From assembly GCF_009389715.1 (NCBI RefSeq), contig NC_052405.1, forward strand, positions 12,282,194 to 12,346,193: 64,000 nucleotides of DNA, given 5' to 3'. A program made the translations under genes and the position numbers. The DNA is from Phoenix dactylifera (Eukaryota; Streptophyta; Magnoliopsida; Arecales; Arecaceae). Positions within the stretch are counted from its first letter, which is position 1, and every line of letters starts with the position of its first letter. This document shows, in pieces, positions 37,845-50,608 of the stretch. The notes beneath the pieces are model-generated. The model ran no database searches. It had not been told where the DNA came from and saw nothing but the letters and a program-made list of their open reading frames with translations.

Positions 37845-40800
37845 CTCAGAAGACCATAGCAGGTCATCTGCTTTACGAGGAATTATGTGGAAATGAGCCT
37901 GCAATTAATATATATTACATGAGATGCATCAAATAGATGAAAGATTTACTAAATATGTCATGCAAACTGAATTTGATGATATAACATACATGAAATATTA
38001 CTTGTCCTGTAGCTAATCCGTTGTTGATTGGCAAATTGAAAGAATCTGCAAAATCACGCAACCAATTGAAGAAAAACCGAACTTTGAAAAACAAGCAATT
38101 GTTTGATATAAAAAAGAATTTAATTCAGGACAGTCCATAGTCCATACAGTTTTCCCTTTTAATTTAACCAATTTCCTAAGCAAATGGATTTAGGAGAGGC
38201 ATTATGGTGTTCCTAAGATTTTGAAGAACTTGTTCAACCAAAGCTGGGGTGCTGCATCTCACTACCACTTCTACATGATTTCTAAAGTTTTCATTAAGGA
38301 TAGTTGGTCTACAATCTACATATAGTGTCATTTAAATAAGATCGCATAGAAGAACAAGAGTGACAAGAACAACCAATAATCTAATTCAATGCGAAGAAAA
38401 AGAAATAGCCAAATAGAAGAAATTTTGTCCCTTGAGAGTTAAAACAAACAATCTCAGAGAAGAGATGGAAGAAACATAGCTTACGAGCCTATAAAATATA
38501 AAATAAAAAATTTATCCGGTAGGGAAACCAAATAACAACTTAATATAAAATAGTGAAAATGTTAGAAGGAGACCGAAAGAGGGGATCAAGAGACCTCAAA
38601 ACACCTGGTTGTTGTCCAAAAAAATTATTAGGGCTTGTGGCTTCGTCAGGCTTATAACAAGAGATCTGATGGTTATGGAGCTTAGCTCTCTCAGAAGTCA
38701 TAATAAAGAAGAAAAGTTGCAAGGATTCTGGTAAGATCTAAAGTGGTCCAGATTGCTCGATGAGCGAAACCACATTATGCACCAAGCAAGCCAGGTGGAC
38801 ATCAGTCCCTATCTTCCTAGGCTCTAAGTTCATCAATACTTGGAAAATCTTGTGTAACCTTCAAAAGAAAAGGTCAATACTGAAATTTAATGGTCTTTCC
38901 AATACTGGCCAGCATGATTGAATATCCAAATTCCAGAAAATTTCAACAAGATATTGACAGTATTGTAATTTAGGAAATACAAGTCACATGCAATTCTAGA
39001 TATTGGGTAATAATGAGCTGATATACCATAATATATATAATCAGTCTCCAGTTGACGCTACTGCACCTGTATTGTCATGATACAACGAAACAAAGTAGCA
39101 AAGGCGAACTAGTTGCAGGCATGCAATAAAAGTACACTAATGAGAGCAGAAGTTTTAGGATACAAAGTACATATCATGTACAAACTAAGAGAGTAAAACC
39201 ATAGTTGTTATGGGTGGTAGATGGGCCTTCAAAAGCTTAGCTGACCCTCAAGCCTCGCCTGTCTGAGAAAGCACAATAGTCACACGGGCATACAAGTGTC
39301 CGTCTGTCCGTTTCTCTCTTTTTGTATGGTAAGTATATATTTATGTATACAAGCAATCTTTCTTTTATTTGGTCCAATATGACCTCGTTCATTAGCACCC
39401 ATTGTACCAAGCTGGATTACAAGGACAAATCATTACATTAGAAAAAGAACAATAATTTTAAGTTCTGAGCAACTGATACCCATAGGTCTTCACTCAAAAC
39501 AATAGATCTGAAACCCAAACTCCAACAAGTCAGACAACCAAAGATGCTTGAAAATATCCACTATTCAATGAAAAATATGTTATTACTCCCTTTCTTTTAT
39601 AAGTTTACAGAAAATTCTAAAAGGCATAGTATAGGCTGAAGCACTCTTAATTGTTAACAAGGATTTATGTAAAATTTTCAGTTTCTATTACTTAAGGAAT
39701 GTTAAAATGTTATTAACAAAAAACCACATTTGTCAATAGAAAGAAGCAGATGAATCAAATGATGGTTGAGTAACTTATATGTCAAGCCAAATGCCTGGGC
39801 AATTGTAACAACCCAGGATCTCACCAAAATGGCTAGCCGGAAGGTATTATTTGGATTTCTTGATCTTGTATAAGTACCCAAGATCTACCAAGCAAATAAC
39901 CGATGTGGGACTAAACACATGCCCGCACGAGTCCTCACATACCCCCCCCCCGGTTCAAGCCCTGACGTCCTCGTCAGGCTAATGGTTCAAATCCATCAAA
40001 TTTAATAACAAATATCACGATCGATCCGTGGTCAGCTCTAATGGATCTGTGCTGCAGTATTTCCTAGTCCACATAGGTTATAGGCTGGGTCCGCTCTAAT
40101 ACCATTTGTAACAACCCAGGATCTCACCAAAATGGCTAGCCGGAAGATATTATTTGGATTTCTTGATCCTATATAAGTACCCAAGATCTACCCAGCAAAT
40201 AACCGATGTGGGACTAAACACATGCCCGCACGAATCCTCACAGCAATACGTCATTGTGAAGGGCTGCTTGGGCAGTTCGACAACCATCAGCATAATATGA
40301 CAATATGACTTAGCAATAAAGACATCATTTACATCATTCTCTTTGTTTACAAAGAACCTAAAATTTTCCTATCATAATGTTTTTATAATAATTAAAAACA
40401 ATATTATAATTAAATTATTCGTATATTATTATAAAGATAATTACTAGTAATTATATCACTATAAAATAATTTGATGTTATATATAGATTATAATAAGAAT
40501 GATTATGGTACAATAGAAATCATAAAAATAATATTTATTTTATTAACATTAAAATAATAATTACCATACTGATATAATAATACTATAAAATCATAAAATA
40601 ATTTTATATAAATATTTGATGTAATATAATAATATTATATCATACTAATATAATATTATAAAATTTATTCGATATTATAAGAATTATATTATTATAATAA
40701 ATTTATATTTTTATAATATATTTACTAAAATAAGTAATATATTTAGTATGTCAAGATTAAAAACATTAGATGTCAATAGTTGGAGATTGGTGAGGGGACA

Positions 40801-43800
40801 CATTTGAGTTTCTAATGGCAACAAATCTTATTTAGAACCAAGGCCAATCAATTTTGTATACGATTCCAATTACAAGATTTGGGCCCTTTTTTGCACACTA
40901 CAAGAAAAAAAAGATTTGGCGACGCTTTTTAAGGCCTTTACCAACGCTTATAAGCGTCGGTCTGTTTCCTTTTGACGCTTTTAAAAGCATTACCAAAGGG
41001 TCGGCTATGTCAGAGTGGAAAAAAGAATTGCCGACGCTTCTAAAAAGCGTCACTAAGGTGGTTTTTAGCGACGCTTTTAAGCGTCGCTAAAAATCCAGTT
41101 AGCGGCGCTTTAAAGCGTTGTTATAAATATTTTTTTAAAAAAAATATTTTAAAAATTATTTTGCATCAGAGCCTCATTTCCTCGATTCCTCCCTAATGTC
41201 CACCTCCGCGCTCCTCCACCGCCGCCTGCCGGAAAATCCCCACATCCACTGCCCCCGTTACCATATGATATCCTCTCATCTTCATATTATGCCGTTTCTG
41301 GCGGGCGAGAGCGCGGAGGCAGGGGAGGGCCTCGGCGATGCCGCCAGAGCCGTGCTCCATGTCGACGACCACGTAGTCGTAGCCGGCGATCTCGGCGAGG
41401 GTCGAGGAGGAGCGCAGGAGGAAGAGGCCGTAGAGGGTCTCGCCGGCGATGAGGCGGGACTTGAGGATCCGCGGTTCGAGGGAGAGGGGGCGGAGTCGTG
41501 ATCCGGAATAGAGCTTCTTCTGGAGCTTGGGAGGGCGGTAGTCGGCCGGGGGCTTGAACGCTGGGTTCCGGCGGATGAGCTGGGAGATGATTTCCTGCCG
41601 CTCCTTCGTCAGCCGCTCCCTTGCTCGATACTCCCGAGTATTGATCCTGATACCCATGTTGTCGTAGATTGGCTCCGGGGAGGGAGACCGGGCGCCCTCT
41701 GGCCGGTCATCGAGGGGCATACCGGATTGAAGAAGCCGGTTGATTTCAAGAAGCCTTAAGTTGAGCGCCTAGACTTCGGGGTCGAGGTCGGCGGCGAACT
41801 CCTTCATGAAGTCAGGGAGCTGGACGACCGGCTTGGGCTCCTCATCGGCCCACCGGGTCTTCCGCTTCCGGCCACCAGAAGACCCATCGCCAGAGCTGTC
41901 GCCGGACACCAGAGGGTCCCAGCGACTGTGGCGGCGGCGGCTATTGATCTCCTCCTCCCCGCCGAACACATCCTTGTCGGTGCCACTGTGGGTCACGGCA
42001 GCCAGGCCGTTCTCGGAGACCGGCGGGCTCTCGGCCGCAGTGGCGAGAGTCTGGCCGTCGGCTTGGTCGGGCGGGGGGGTTAGGAGGTGGGTTTTCAGGG
42101 GGAGGGAGAGGGGGGAGGTGGTCGCAGTAGTCGAGGGTTTCGGAAGGAGGAGGAGGATCTAGGGTTTGAGGCGACGGATTGGAGGGTTAAATAGATGCTT
42201 GCATACCGTTTTCTCTTCAATCTCTGGAATGGGTTGAGGGAGGAGGGATGAGAGAGAGAGGGCGGTGGCTTCCGACGATTTAGCCTGATGCTGATGGAAT
42301 GATCACCTTTTGGGAGCCCGTTGGCTTCCGACGACGCTTTTTAGTGTCATCGGCAACTACACCGACCCTTATTAGCGTCGTCTGTTGCCGACGCTTGTAA
42401 AACGCGTCGGCAACTTTTGACGCTAGACCGAAAATTGCCGATGCTTGTAAAAAGCGTCGGCAAAAAAGCGTCGGTAAAACCGACTTTTCCTATAGTGGCA
42501 GTTCAACAATGCAGCTCTGTAGTTGCAATTGTAGGGATCCAAAAGATAACTATAATTCAATTACAATAGCTGCAACTGCAAACTTGTCCAATTACATGCA
42601 AAACAAAGAGCCTCTAATATATATATACATATATATTGAAGATCTAAGGCAATTCAGCAGTGGACATGACAAACAATTAGTAGTGGGATGACCCATAGAT
42701 GGATAAGGGGCGCGTATCTCTAGAAAATCTACTCTAAAATTAGTATATCTAGTTCAATGGGGATTTAGTCATGCATATGATCTTTGGAATGATGATTTGA
42801 GAGACCAACAAGCTCAAGGGCCCACAGACAGTTATGACGAATCCTTCTAAATTCTAATTAACAAAATGCATCTTAAAGAGAAGAAATTCATATAAGGAAG
42901 ACAAAAATATTATGCCTAATAAAGGTCAACTTTGAGATATTGTTTTAAGGAAAAGACTTTGATCCACAAATGCTGAACTAAGGTGACTCCAAGACCAGAA
43001 CAGGCACTTGATTAGAACTGTGGACCATGAGAAATTGCAATTCTTAAGATAAAAGCCATGATTTCCCAATAAATATGATGCCAGCTGGGTTTATATCTAT
43101 AAAATGGAGGTTCCAGTGATATTATAAAAACTTCATGGAACTATCCCAATTATCTTTTCCAATAAGTATATTTTGTCATGACTTGATCATAATAATATGT
43201 ATGTTTTACTAGAGGTTTCCTCCTATTCGAAACTTTTTGTAATCCATTAGCTCATTGACAAATTTATATGCATTTGTTACTTCAAGAAAAGTTCAAGAAG
43301 GCATGCCACCCTAAATTTTGACCCATTAAAAATATCCTAGTCACCGGCATCTTACCTTGTTCAAAACATTCCAACTTCATTAGCTTGTCAAACTAAAAGA
43401 GGTCAAACACAATATGGAGGAGCAATGTAACTCCTAGCAAGTATAAATCAATGAAAAAGAGCAAACTGTCCATCATGTTTTTAATCAATTATCAACATGA
43501 AGACTAGCCTTAAGGCGAAGCAGAGAATAAAACCTCTTTGCTCGTCACCTTTGTTTATAGAGCAGAACTTATATCCAATATGACCTAGAAGCTTGTTACA
43601 ATTAACTCTTTTACAAAAGACTAGCCCTCTTTTCAACAACAATTAGAAGAAGTATAGCTGAAAAGCAAGCCTGACCACATTATCTCCATAGTAATTTCAT
43701 GAGCTGCCACCACTGTTACAGCAGGAAAATCCAAACTGCAGCACATAGGCCTTGTAGCTACTGATGCTGCAATGGCACATCAAGAAGCCTTATTCAGTGA

Positions 43801-45480
43801 CATGATAATCAACAACTTAAGACTCCATGGAACTGCAGATATCACAGGTAATATGCTCTCTCTCCAAAAGCCTCACATGCTAATCTACTGCATTTTATAA
43901 TATGGATGCTACTTGAGGACTAATAAGGAGTAGGTCGTGAAACCTTCACCTCCAAGCATCTTGTCTCCTCGATGTTGAGCAAAATCATGAGAAGTCTAAG
44001 AGAATAGAAAGGAGATCTCATCTAGAGGAGTCATCATAAGCCAGAGTGCAATCTTGATCAATTAAAATCTAGCTTTAGGGTCTCATTTTATAAATTAACA
44101 ATTTAACATCCATCAGTCAACAAAAGAAGAGATAAAAGTCCAAATAATTAGCTTGACACAACTATATCATATATGACATATTTTTTCACTAGCATAAAAA
44201 CTTTTAACCTGCTAAAATCCCTATCACATTCTTGTTGCCTAACCTTTTTGAAATATCTTCCTTACTTCGTTTAGAACAAAATCTGCTTATCTTGTTAGAA
44301 ATTGCATGTTTTAATATTGAAATCTATACTTAAGGTTCAACCAAAATTTCAAGCACGTAGGTATGTACAAACATACACGTATAGGAAGGTAGGTAGGTAT
44401 GTCCATGTTTTCACCTATACAACTTAGGTGGCAACTAAATATTCTCCTCAACTAGGCTGATTAAAGATAGAAAAGCTTGAGACATCATCATCCTAACTAC
44501 TGTTTGCCTTCATTTAGTTAATCTGGCTGCTAGAGAAGCTAGTCTGTCAAGTAAAGATATTGATAGTACATCAGGATTTCTTTTCTATGTAGATATTAGT
44601 TAATTATGAGAAGTATATAACAGGGTCCAGCAGCATAAGGAGGTGGTATCCATGTAGATACAGGCAGAAAGAGAATAAATGATAGTTGGAGAGAGTCCAT
44701 TTACTGTTGTACTTAGAAAATGATGAAGAAATTCGACATGATTTTCTCTTTTTTCAATAGCATACTTGATGAAAGCATATAAAACTCAATTACTGTCTTG
44801 TCCAACCTCCTACAAGAGGTTAGTTTCATATTTTGTATGAAATTCTCGCAAGTGAAAAGTTGAAATAGTCACAAAAAATTTAATATTGTGAACAGATAGG
44901 TATAGCAACAAGCAAGCTTTGATATGAATTAGTGGACAAGACTCATAGGAGAAGGAGTTGCTTCAAGCAAAGGAAATTGTGATTTTGGAATGATAAGAGA
45001 GTGCCAACAAAAAGAAATGCAAGGAGAAATCAAGAAACGATATCACAACAAGTAGAGATTCCATTAGTTTTCAGATATTAGAAAACAAATCAACCAAGTT
45101 TATAGTGCATATTTCCCTTTTTCATGACTTGATACTTCTACTATCAAAATTGATTCATGCTTGGTTGTTTGGCTCTCCGAAGTAATGAAAATAAACTAAA
45201 AATAAGTTTTAGATGCTGTGGCTAATTCTCATAAAGAGTTACAATTCAACAACATGAGCAATAACAAGAACAAAATCTGTGTCCCAGCCAACTTACCCCT
45301 TCCCTTCCTCTTTTCGTTAACTGATAGTCCAGGTTTTCGAAAGAAAAACTGATTGATGCTTACAATACCCATAAACTTATGCTAAAATTTCCAAGTCCAC
45401 CTTTAACATGATAAACAAGCCCTGTACCATCAATTAAGGACTGAGAAGAAAATTCTGAAGGGAAAACTATTATACCAATC

Positions 45481-45529
<49 letters not shown>

Positions 45530-48500
45530 GTGTGTGGAAAAGGAGGGGGAGAGCCCCACCTAAACTTCACTAAGATAACAGGAGTATAAAGAAATAAAAA
45601 AAGAAAAGAGATAATTACAAGAGAACAGGGGGGCAAAGACCCCCAAGATTCAAATTCAAACCAATCATATAAAGATTAAAATATTGTACATGTTACTAAA
45701 AAAATAAGAGTTTATGATACATACAGAAGAAGCATATAATTTATGATGTTATCATGTTTTGAATTATTCCTTATAGATCCAACATGAAATGTTTTTCCTG
45801 ATTTTATAATGAGGAAATGAAGAATGACCATAAGACAGCACCAAAAATATCATGTTTCACTTAGTAAAGGGTTTCCAATGCCTTTCAACAATAATGCTAG
45901 ATTGACCTCCAAGTCACTTATCTTGCATTTTTCAAAAATAAAAATTCTAAACTAATAAGCTAGAAAGTACCTTAACCATAATTCAATGGATTGGAATCCA
46001 AAATGCATAGGCATACATCATCTTCATAAGGCTGCAAATGGAAAATTTTAGTAATCAATCAGTATTAATATCATCAATCATTGCTGAAATATACCAATAT
46101 CTAAATAAAAAATTATTAGTCCATCATCTGACAATGCAAACTGAAGATATGGAATCCTAAGAATGTCCGCATAGCACATAATGATAAGAAATTTTAGACA
46201 CGGGCGAAAAAAGATTTAATGGTGAACAAAAGAAAGAAATAAAAGAAAAAGTTAACTACATGACTACAAATCTTGAATAAAAAGAAGTTAAATTATATAA
46301 TTTTCCTAAATATATTATATTATATAGTTGATCATTCCCACTATTTATGATCATATATATGTGTTTGTGTGTATGGGAAGGTGGGTGGGATTATTTATGT
46401 ATGTATTTGGAACACACTTTCATATCGACTCCTTGAAAAGGAGTTAATGATTCAAAACCAATAACGGATTATCCAGATTCAAGATCTAAACCATTGAATA
46501 TGATCCACTCTACAAAAAATATTAGAAACCAAAATTCATGTGTTTTGGTGTTCTAACCTATCCATCAAATAAGTGTTCAAATGGATGGTTTTAATAGCAT
46601 GGTACTATGTTTTATTATAATCTAATCATCAAACCTAGTGAATCTAAATCTACCAATGTTTTAAGATGTGTAGATCATGATCCATAAAGTATATTTTCAA
46701 TACACATGCCTTATCATGAATTTTACTGCATTAATATAATTGATACTAATCATTTTAGTACCAACTTGATGCATAGGTTAGAGACCATCATAATAAGTGA
46801 ACATTATTTATAGGCACTTTTTTCAGTAAAGATCATATTCAATGGTTTGGATCTTCAATTTGGATGGCCCATCGTTATTTTTAAAATTGTTAACTCCTTT
46901 TAAAAAGAACATAAAATGTGTCGTCGAACTATATGTATACATACATACATACATACATACACATAAACATTTTTATGATGTGAACTTGCAAGTCTGGCAA
47001 GCTAACACATTTTCTGCTTAAGGATAAATGCCATCTCTTCTTATTTTAAATAGGCACCTAGAATCCAAGTATTGTTGGTTCTTCATGCATGGTTGTCCAT
47101 CATCTAATCCTCAATTTTCACAATGCCAAAATGCTTCTTCTAGTTCTCTCACATCCAACCATCATTTAAAATATTGGTAGCTGCTACCATTTTGGTTTTA
47201 GCATGTCTTAACTGGTATAAAGCAGAATGTTTTCAGCGGATGGTGGTTGTAACCAAAACAAGCTTAAATTGATCTAAATCAAGATGTTTCTTTCACGATG
47301 TTTCACCTAGAATAGCAATAATTCAGACAAACAACTTTGGACTAGCATAATGGGTTTCTCATGAATAAACCACAAACTATCGCAAAATGGTCCAATGTTA
47401 CTTTGGCAAGGTTTTTGGGTTATCAAGGATTAGAATGCTTTCTGAGCTGGTTGGCATGAACTATCATATGTTGTGTCTGTGCATTGTTCTAGTGCATTCC
47501 CAACACCTGCAGGAAATGGCACATACCGTGCCAATAGCAATCTGAGATTGCACTAGCATACAACACTTAAACCCTTGTATGATCTCTAGAATTAGAAATA
47601 TCGACGCCCGGAGCTAGCATCCATATGAACACAAGCCCGCCAACGGGTATAAAGTTGGTAGACAAAACAAAAATCTTTGTCGATTATGAACATGGGGCCT
47701 ACCGTGGGTATAAAGTAGCTGTAGCATGAATATCTGTGAGCAATATTTTAAACTATGATATGGCTAAGTGGCATAAGGATGATTTATAAATTTATTTATA
47801 AAATAAGCTTGGAACCATATGTATGAAATATGAATAATTTATGCATACATGATTGGCTTTATGACTTATTTTAATATATTGTTCTATGAAATACTTTATT
47901 TTGTAATATCTATTTTTTTCTTAAATAATGCATTGACATGAAAAAAATTATGCTTGATCCGATAAGATAGAGTAAGATTTACTTACTAAACTATGTCGCT
48001 CGTATATCTCTATTTTTATTTTTCTCTCTCTAGACGAATAGGATCGATAGGAACGAAGAATGGTACAGGCTTGGAGTTTACACTAACAAACTTGATGATT
48101 TTGTAGAAGAATTTTAGTATTTTAAATTGATTATGAATTTGTAGTTAATGATTTTCTGAATATCGAGGATTATGGGTTTAGTATTTATGTCTGAATTTAA
48201 ACGTTCTGATACCATTTAGTGTAACGCCCCAAATCCAGAATATAACACGGTCATGCTATGTAGAGAAACAAGCCACGATAACATGAAGCCAAACATTTTA
48301 TTTAACTTTCAAATTTTTCTTAAACAAAATATAATAAATAAAAGTCTAAATTTACTATCCATTAAATGCAACCAATACTGGTTAGAGAACAGCATGAACC
48401 CTAATTTCATTATCCATTAAAGAACTACCGTTTTAACTAAAACTCGCATTAAATATAGTAAGAATCAACCATAGAAGAGAGCAGCAGGGCGGATACCTTG

Positions 48501-48709
48501 CAAGCAGGGGATTCACCTCGAATGATCTCACAGAAGACGCAGCGCTTCTTCCCGCCCCCTTCCTCCCCGCCCGCCTCGCCTCTGCCCGCACGGCAGCAAG
48601 AAGCGGAGACCGCGGGCGGCTCGGAGGAGCGCCGCCATCGGCGCGGCGGCAGCGGGCGGGCGGAGGTGGGAGCAGATGACGGTGAGGCGGCGCTCCGCCG
48701 TCTAGACAA
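37845..48709 (-). CDS. HINT3-like: HINT3-like histidine-triad (HIT) gene, incomplete model, start region broken
   Basis: HIT proteins are nucleotide hydrolases; plant HINT3 is an adenylylsulfate-type hydrolase. Exons seen (- strand): 48709-48497 ([19 protein letters not shown]), 46031-45977 ([19 protein letters not shown]), about 45005-44943 ([20 protein letters not shown]), 38045-37990 ([19 protein letters not shown]) and 37898-37845 ([18 protein letters not shown]). The catalytic triad motif HAHFHII spans the last junction, and the joins I can test keep phase. Problems: the HIT frame in exon 1 has no ATG and is closed by TAA at 48731-48733; the nearest ATG (48731-48729) is one base out of frame. 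No AG is seen before the third exon. One internal exon and the last exon were not found. Introns reach several kb and hold transposons. It may be a pseudogene, or the sequence may contain small errors. Confidence 0.72.
39804..40242 (-). mobile_element. Complete TRIM element in an intron of the HINT3-like gene
   Basis: Two 136-bp LTRs (39804-39939 and 40107-40242) flank a 167-bp interior. On the - strand the LTR runs TGTGAGG...TTGTTACA and is followed by the primer site TGGTATTAGAGC. A cytosine run at about 39942-39951 (guanines on the - strand) is the likely polypurine tract. The target duplication is GCAAT (39799-39803 and 40243-40247). The LTRs differ at only a few positions. No coding capacity. 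Confidence 0.93.
40371..40760. repeat. Extremely AT-rich block
   Basis: About 390 bp composed almost wholly of A and T, built from variants of ATAATATTATA and ATTATAATAA. It lies just before the CACTA element inside the HINT3-like intron. No unit of fixed length could be defined. Confidence 0.7.
40896..42497. mobile_element. Pack-CACTA DNA transposon carrying host gene fragments
   Basis: 1602 bp, starting CACTACAAGAAAA and ending TTTTCCTATAGTG, flanked by the 3-bp duplication GCA (40893-40895 and 42498-42500). Both are diagnostic of the CACTA superfamily. The outer 200 bp on each side repeat GACGCTTTT/AAAAGCGTC hairpins (for example GCGACGCTTTTAAGCGTCGC near 41070), the usual subterminal transposase-binding repeats. 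It encodes no transposase. The core is GC-rich and made of fragments of two unrelated host genes, so it must be moved by a transposase made elsewhere. Confidence 0.95.
41196..41996 (-). pseudogene. Chimeric captured reading frame: splicing factor 1 N-terminus fused to HpcH/HpaI aldolase pieces
   Basis: The - strand frame from 41996 reads the N-terminal region of plant SF1/branchpoint-binding protein ([21 protein letters not shown]). It crosses a TAG at 41771-41769, then continues in the same frame with [20 protein letters not shown] and [10 protein letters not shown]. At about 41508, just before the KH domain, it switches to an HpcH/HpaI-type aldolase segment ([30 protein letters not shown]). 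At about 41303 it jumps to the aldolase C-terminal region ([20 protein letters not shown]) and ends in a TGA next to 41193. Sequence above 41996 may be the captured SF1 5' end. Neither part keeps a full catalytic or RNA-binding domain. Confidence 0.88.
42501..44942. other. Intron-like stretch of the HINT3-like gene
   Basis: No exon of the gene was recognised here, although the one encoding the segment after EATPSPM is expected between 44942 and 38046. A stretch at about 43730-43851 is open on both strands and on the + strand reads [21 protein letters not shown] could not link it to any family. Confidence 0.4.
45482..45528. repeat. (TA)n microsatellite
   Basis: About 47 bp of uninterrupted TA dinucleotide within a HINT3-like intron. 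Confidence 0.92.
46935..46963. repeat. (CATA)n microsatellite
   Basis: Seven or so CATA units in an intron of the HINT3-like gene, next to an ATGTATACAT word. Confidence 0.85.
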
Positions 48710-48733
48710 GATCGCGGCCGCCTCTGGCCATTA

Positions 48734-49259
48734 GAAAAGAAGCCTGGTTTATTTTTTATTCCCGTTCTACAAAGAGCGAGTTGTTGAAATATCTTGCACG
48801 GAGAACGGCGTCAAACCGTTATTCCGAGTTTTGCTAGTTTGGGCCTTCTTTTTTTGCCGTTTATGGTCTCTGGATTTTTATCCTCTTATTCCATCTCTGG
48901 CAAGCACCGAAATGGTCATGGGTTGCACAGTGGCCAAGCCCATCTGACTGGTTATGGCAGCCCTTGTTGACCCTAACAATAATTATGATGATCATTAGTT
49001 TCCTACAAATGTAGTTTGGAAACCTTTGGTATTAAAATAACAACTGTTGCAACATTATTTGTAAATGAAAAAAAATAGTAGTTTTATTTAAAAGACTATA
49101 TGAAATTTATGAATTATTTAAAAGAAATTATCAAATCAAAATTATGTAAATACCATGCACCTATGACGATAAATAGTAAGTGATTCAAAAGACTATATGA
49201 ATTAATATTTTATTTGCACCATGTAAAAGATATTTATTTTGTATCATAGATTTACACGG
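48734..49259. other. Region upstream of the HINT3-like exon 1
   Basis: Expected to hold the 5' leader and promoter of the - strand HINT3-like gene. Exon 1 itself is GC-rich while this side becomes AT-rich within 100 bp. No clear TATA box chosen. Confidence 0.35.
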
Positions 49260-50600
49260 TTCTTCTATTATATATATGCAAAAATAGAGACTTAGCTTGT
49301 ATATATTGCTTCATTCGCATTGTAGATACCGGTATTAATATGTTCGGTCATCATTAAAGTTAATTTCTTAATATATGATAGATATGCTTATATAGAGTTT
49401 TCCATGTTGATATTAGAATTAATATGCTCGGCTATCATTAAAATTTATTGTTGTAATAGAAACTTGGCTATGAAAGTATCTATTACAATTTGTTATATTA
49501 TTATATTACATTTTAAGAACAGAAAAAAGAGAAAACGCCGCATCCCATGCATTGTGCAGGGTTGTATTAATGATGCTTGTGTTAAATGATGGTGTTGGAA
49601 TGGACTCACCAAAAGAGTTCGAGTCTTCTGCGCAAGTCAAGGAGAAGCCCAATCCAAGAAATTTATAGCTGTCATAACAGCTGTAAATTTGAATTTCAAA
49701 TTCATTCAAATTTGAATTTCGAATTCATTCAAATTTGGACTCACCAGAAGAGAAATTCTTAGCTGTCATAATAGCTGCCAAATTTGGACTCAACGGAAAA
49801 GAAATTCTTAGCTGTCCTAATAGCTGAAAATTTGAATTTCAAATTCATTCAAATTTAAATTTTGAATATGCTATACTTGTATAAATATTTAAACATGATA
49901 ATGTATAATGATGTGAAAATAAAAAGTTCTCTCTCTCAACTCTCATCTTGAATTTCTTTAAATAGAAATTGTTACATGGAGGCTCTTGTATATAGTTTTC
50001 CCTTCACTATATGGATGCTGGATGGGAGTTTCTGCTCGGTCATCATTAAAGTTTATTATTTAATAGCTTAGCTTGTGCAGATTTCTCTTTTCACCATGTA
50101 GAGATCAATATTAATGATAGAAGTTTCTGCGTGGAGGCTCAGCATGTGTAAAATTTTCCATTCGTCGTACAAATACCGGTATTAATGACAAAAGTTTCTG
50201 CTTAATACGCAATAGTAATTTGGCTATTGAAGCCTTTTATCAATTATAATTTGTAACATTTTCATATAGCATTTCAAGAATAATTGAAAAAGAGAAATAA
50301 CTGTACTTTGTGCCATTTATGTGACGAGTATTAATGATGAAAGTTTTTACATGGAGACTTAGCTTGTGCAAAATTTTCCATTTATCCTATGAATTGTATT
50401 AATAATGCCAGTATCAATAACTGGAGTTTTTACTTGACCATCATTAAAGTCCATTATTTAATGTATAACAGAAATTTAGCTATTGAAGTTTTTTATTTAT
50501 TATAACTTCGCATTGGTATATTGTAGTTTCAAGAATAGTTAGAAAAGAAGAGAAAAATTGTACACCATGCACCGTGCTTGTTTTAATCCTAGATACTTTG
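49260..50600 (+). repeat. Diverged tandem repeats (three or more units)
   Basis: Words such as GGTCATCATTAAAGT recur near 49346 and 50037, with a variant near 50437. The block ending in a polypurine AGAAAAAAGAGAAAA, then a CATGCA..GTGC, then GTATTAATGATG recurs in variant form near 49515-49575, 50275-50345 and 50522-50585. Phrases like GGAGGCTCAGCATGTG and GGAGACTTAGCTTGTG also alternate through the block. Units are a few hundred bp and well diverged. Nature unknown. Confidence 0.55.
49591..49976 (+). mobile_element. Candidate solo LTR inserted in the tandem repeat block
   Basis: Begins TGTTGGAATGG and ends AATTGTTACA, interrupting the repeat phrase that elsewhere reads TTAATGATG...ATGGAGGCT. 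Inside, AGCTGTCATAACAGCTG-type words and TTTGAATTTCAAATTCATTC recur three times. The TG...CA ends and the interruption support an LTR, but a clean 5-bp target duplication is not evident (ATGG-like words on both sides). Confidence 0.4.
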
Positions 50601-50608
50601 CAAAAAGT

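Noticed and set aside
37618..37896. 92-codon + strand open frame
   Set aside because: It overlaps the - strand HIT exon at 37845-37898 and shows no domain of its own.
38200..38290. Open - strand segment tested as the missing HINT3-like internal exon
   Set aside because: It reads [20 protein letters not shown], which does not match the expected MCSK-containing segment, and splice phases do not fit.
41196..41501. + strand open frame in the Pack-CACTA element
   Set aside because: It is antisense to the recognisable aldolase fragment on the - strand.
43730..43851. Possible orphan exon open on both strands
   Set aside because: It is flanked by AG and GT on the + strand and reads plausibly, but I could not match it to any family and it lies inside another gene's intron.
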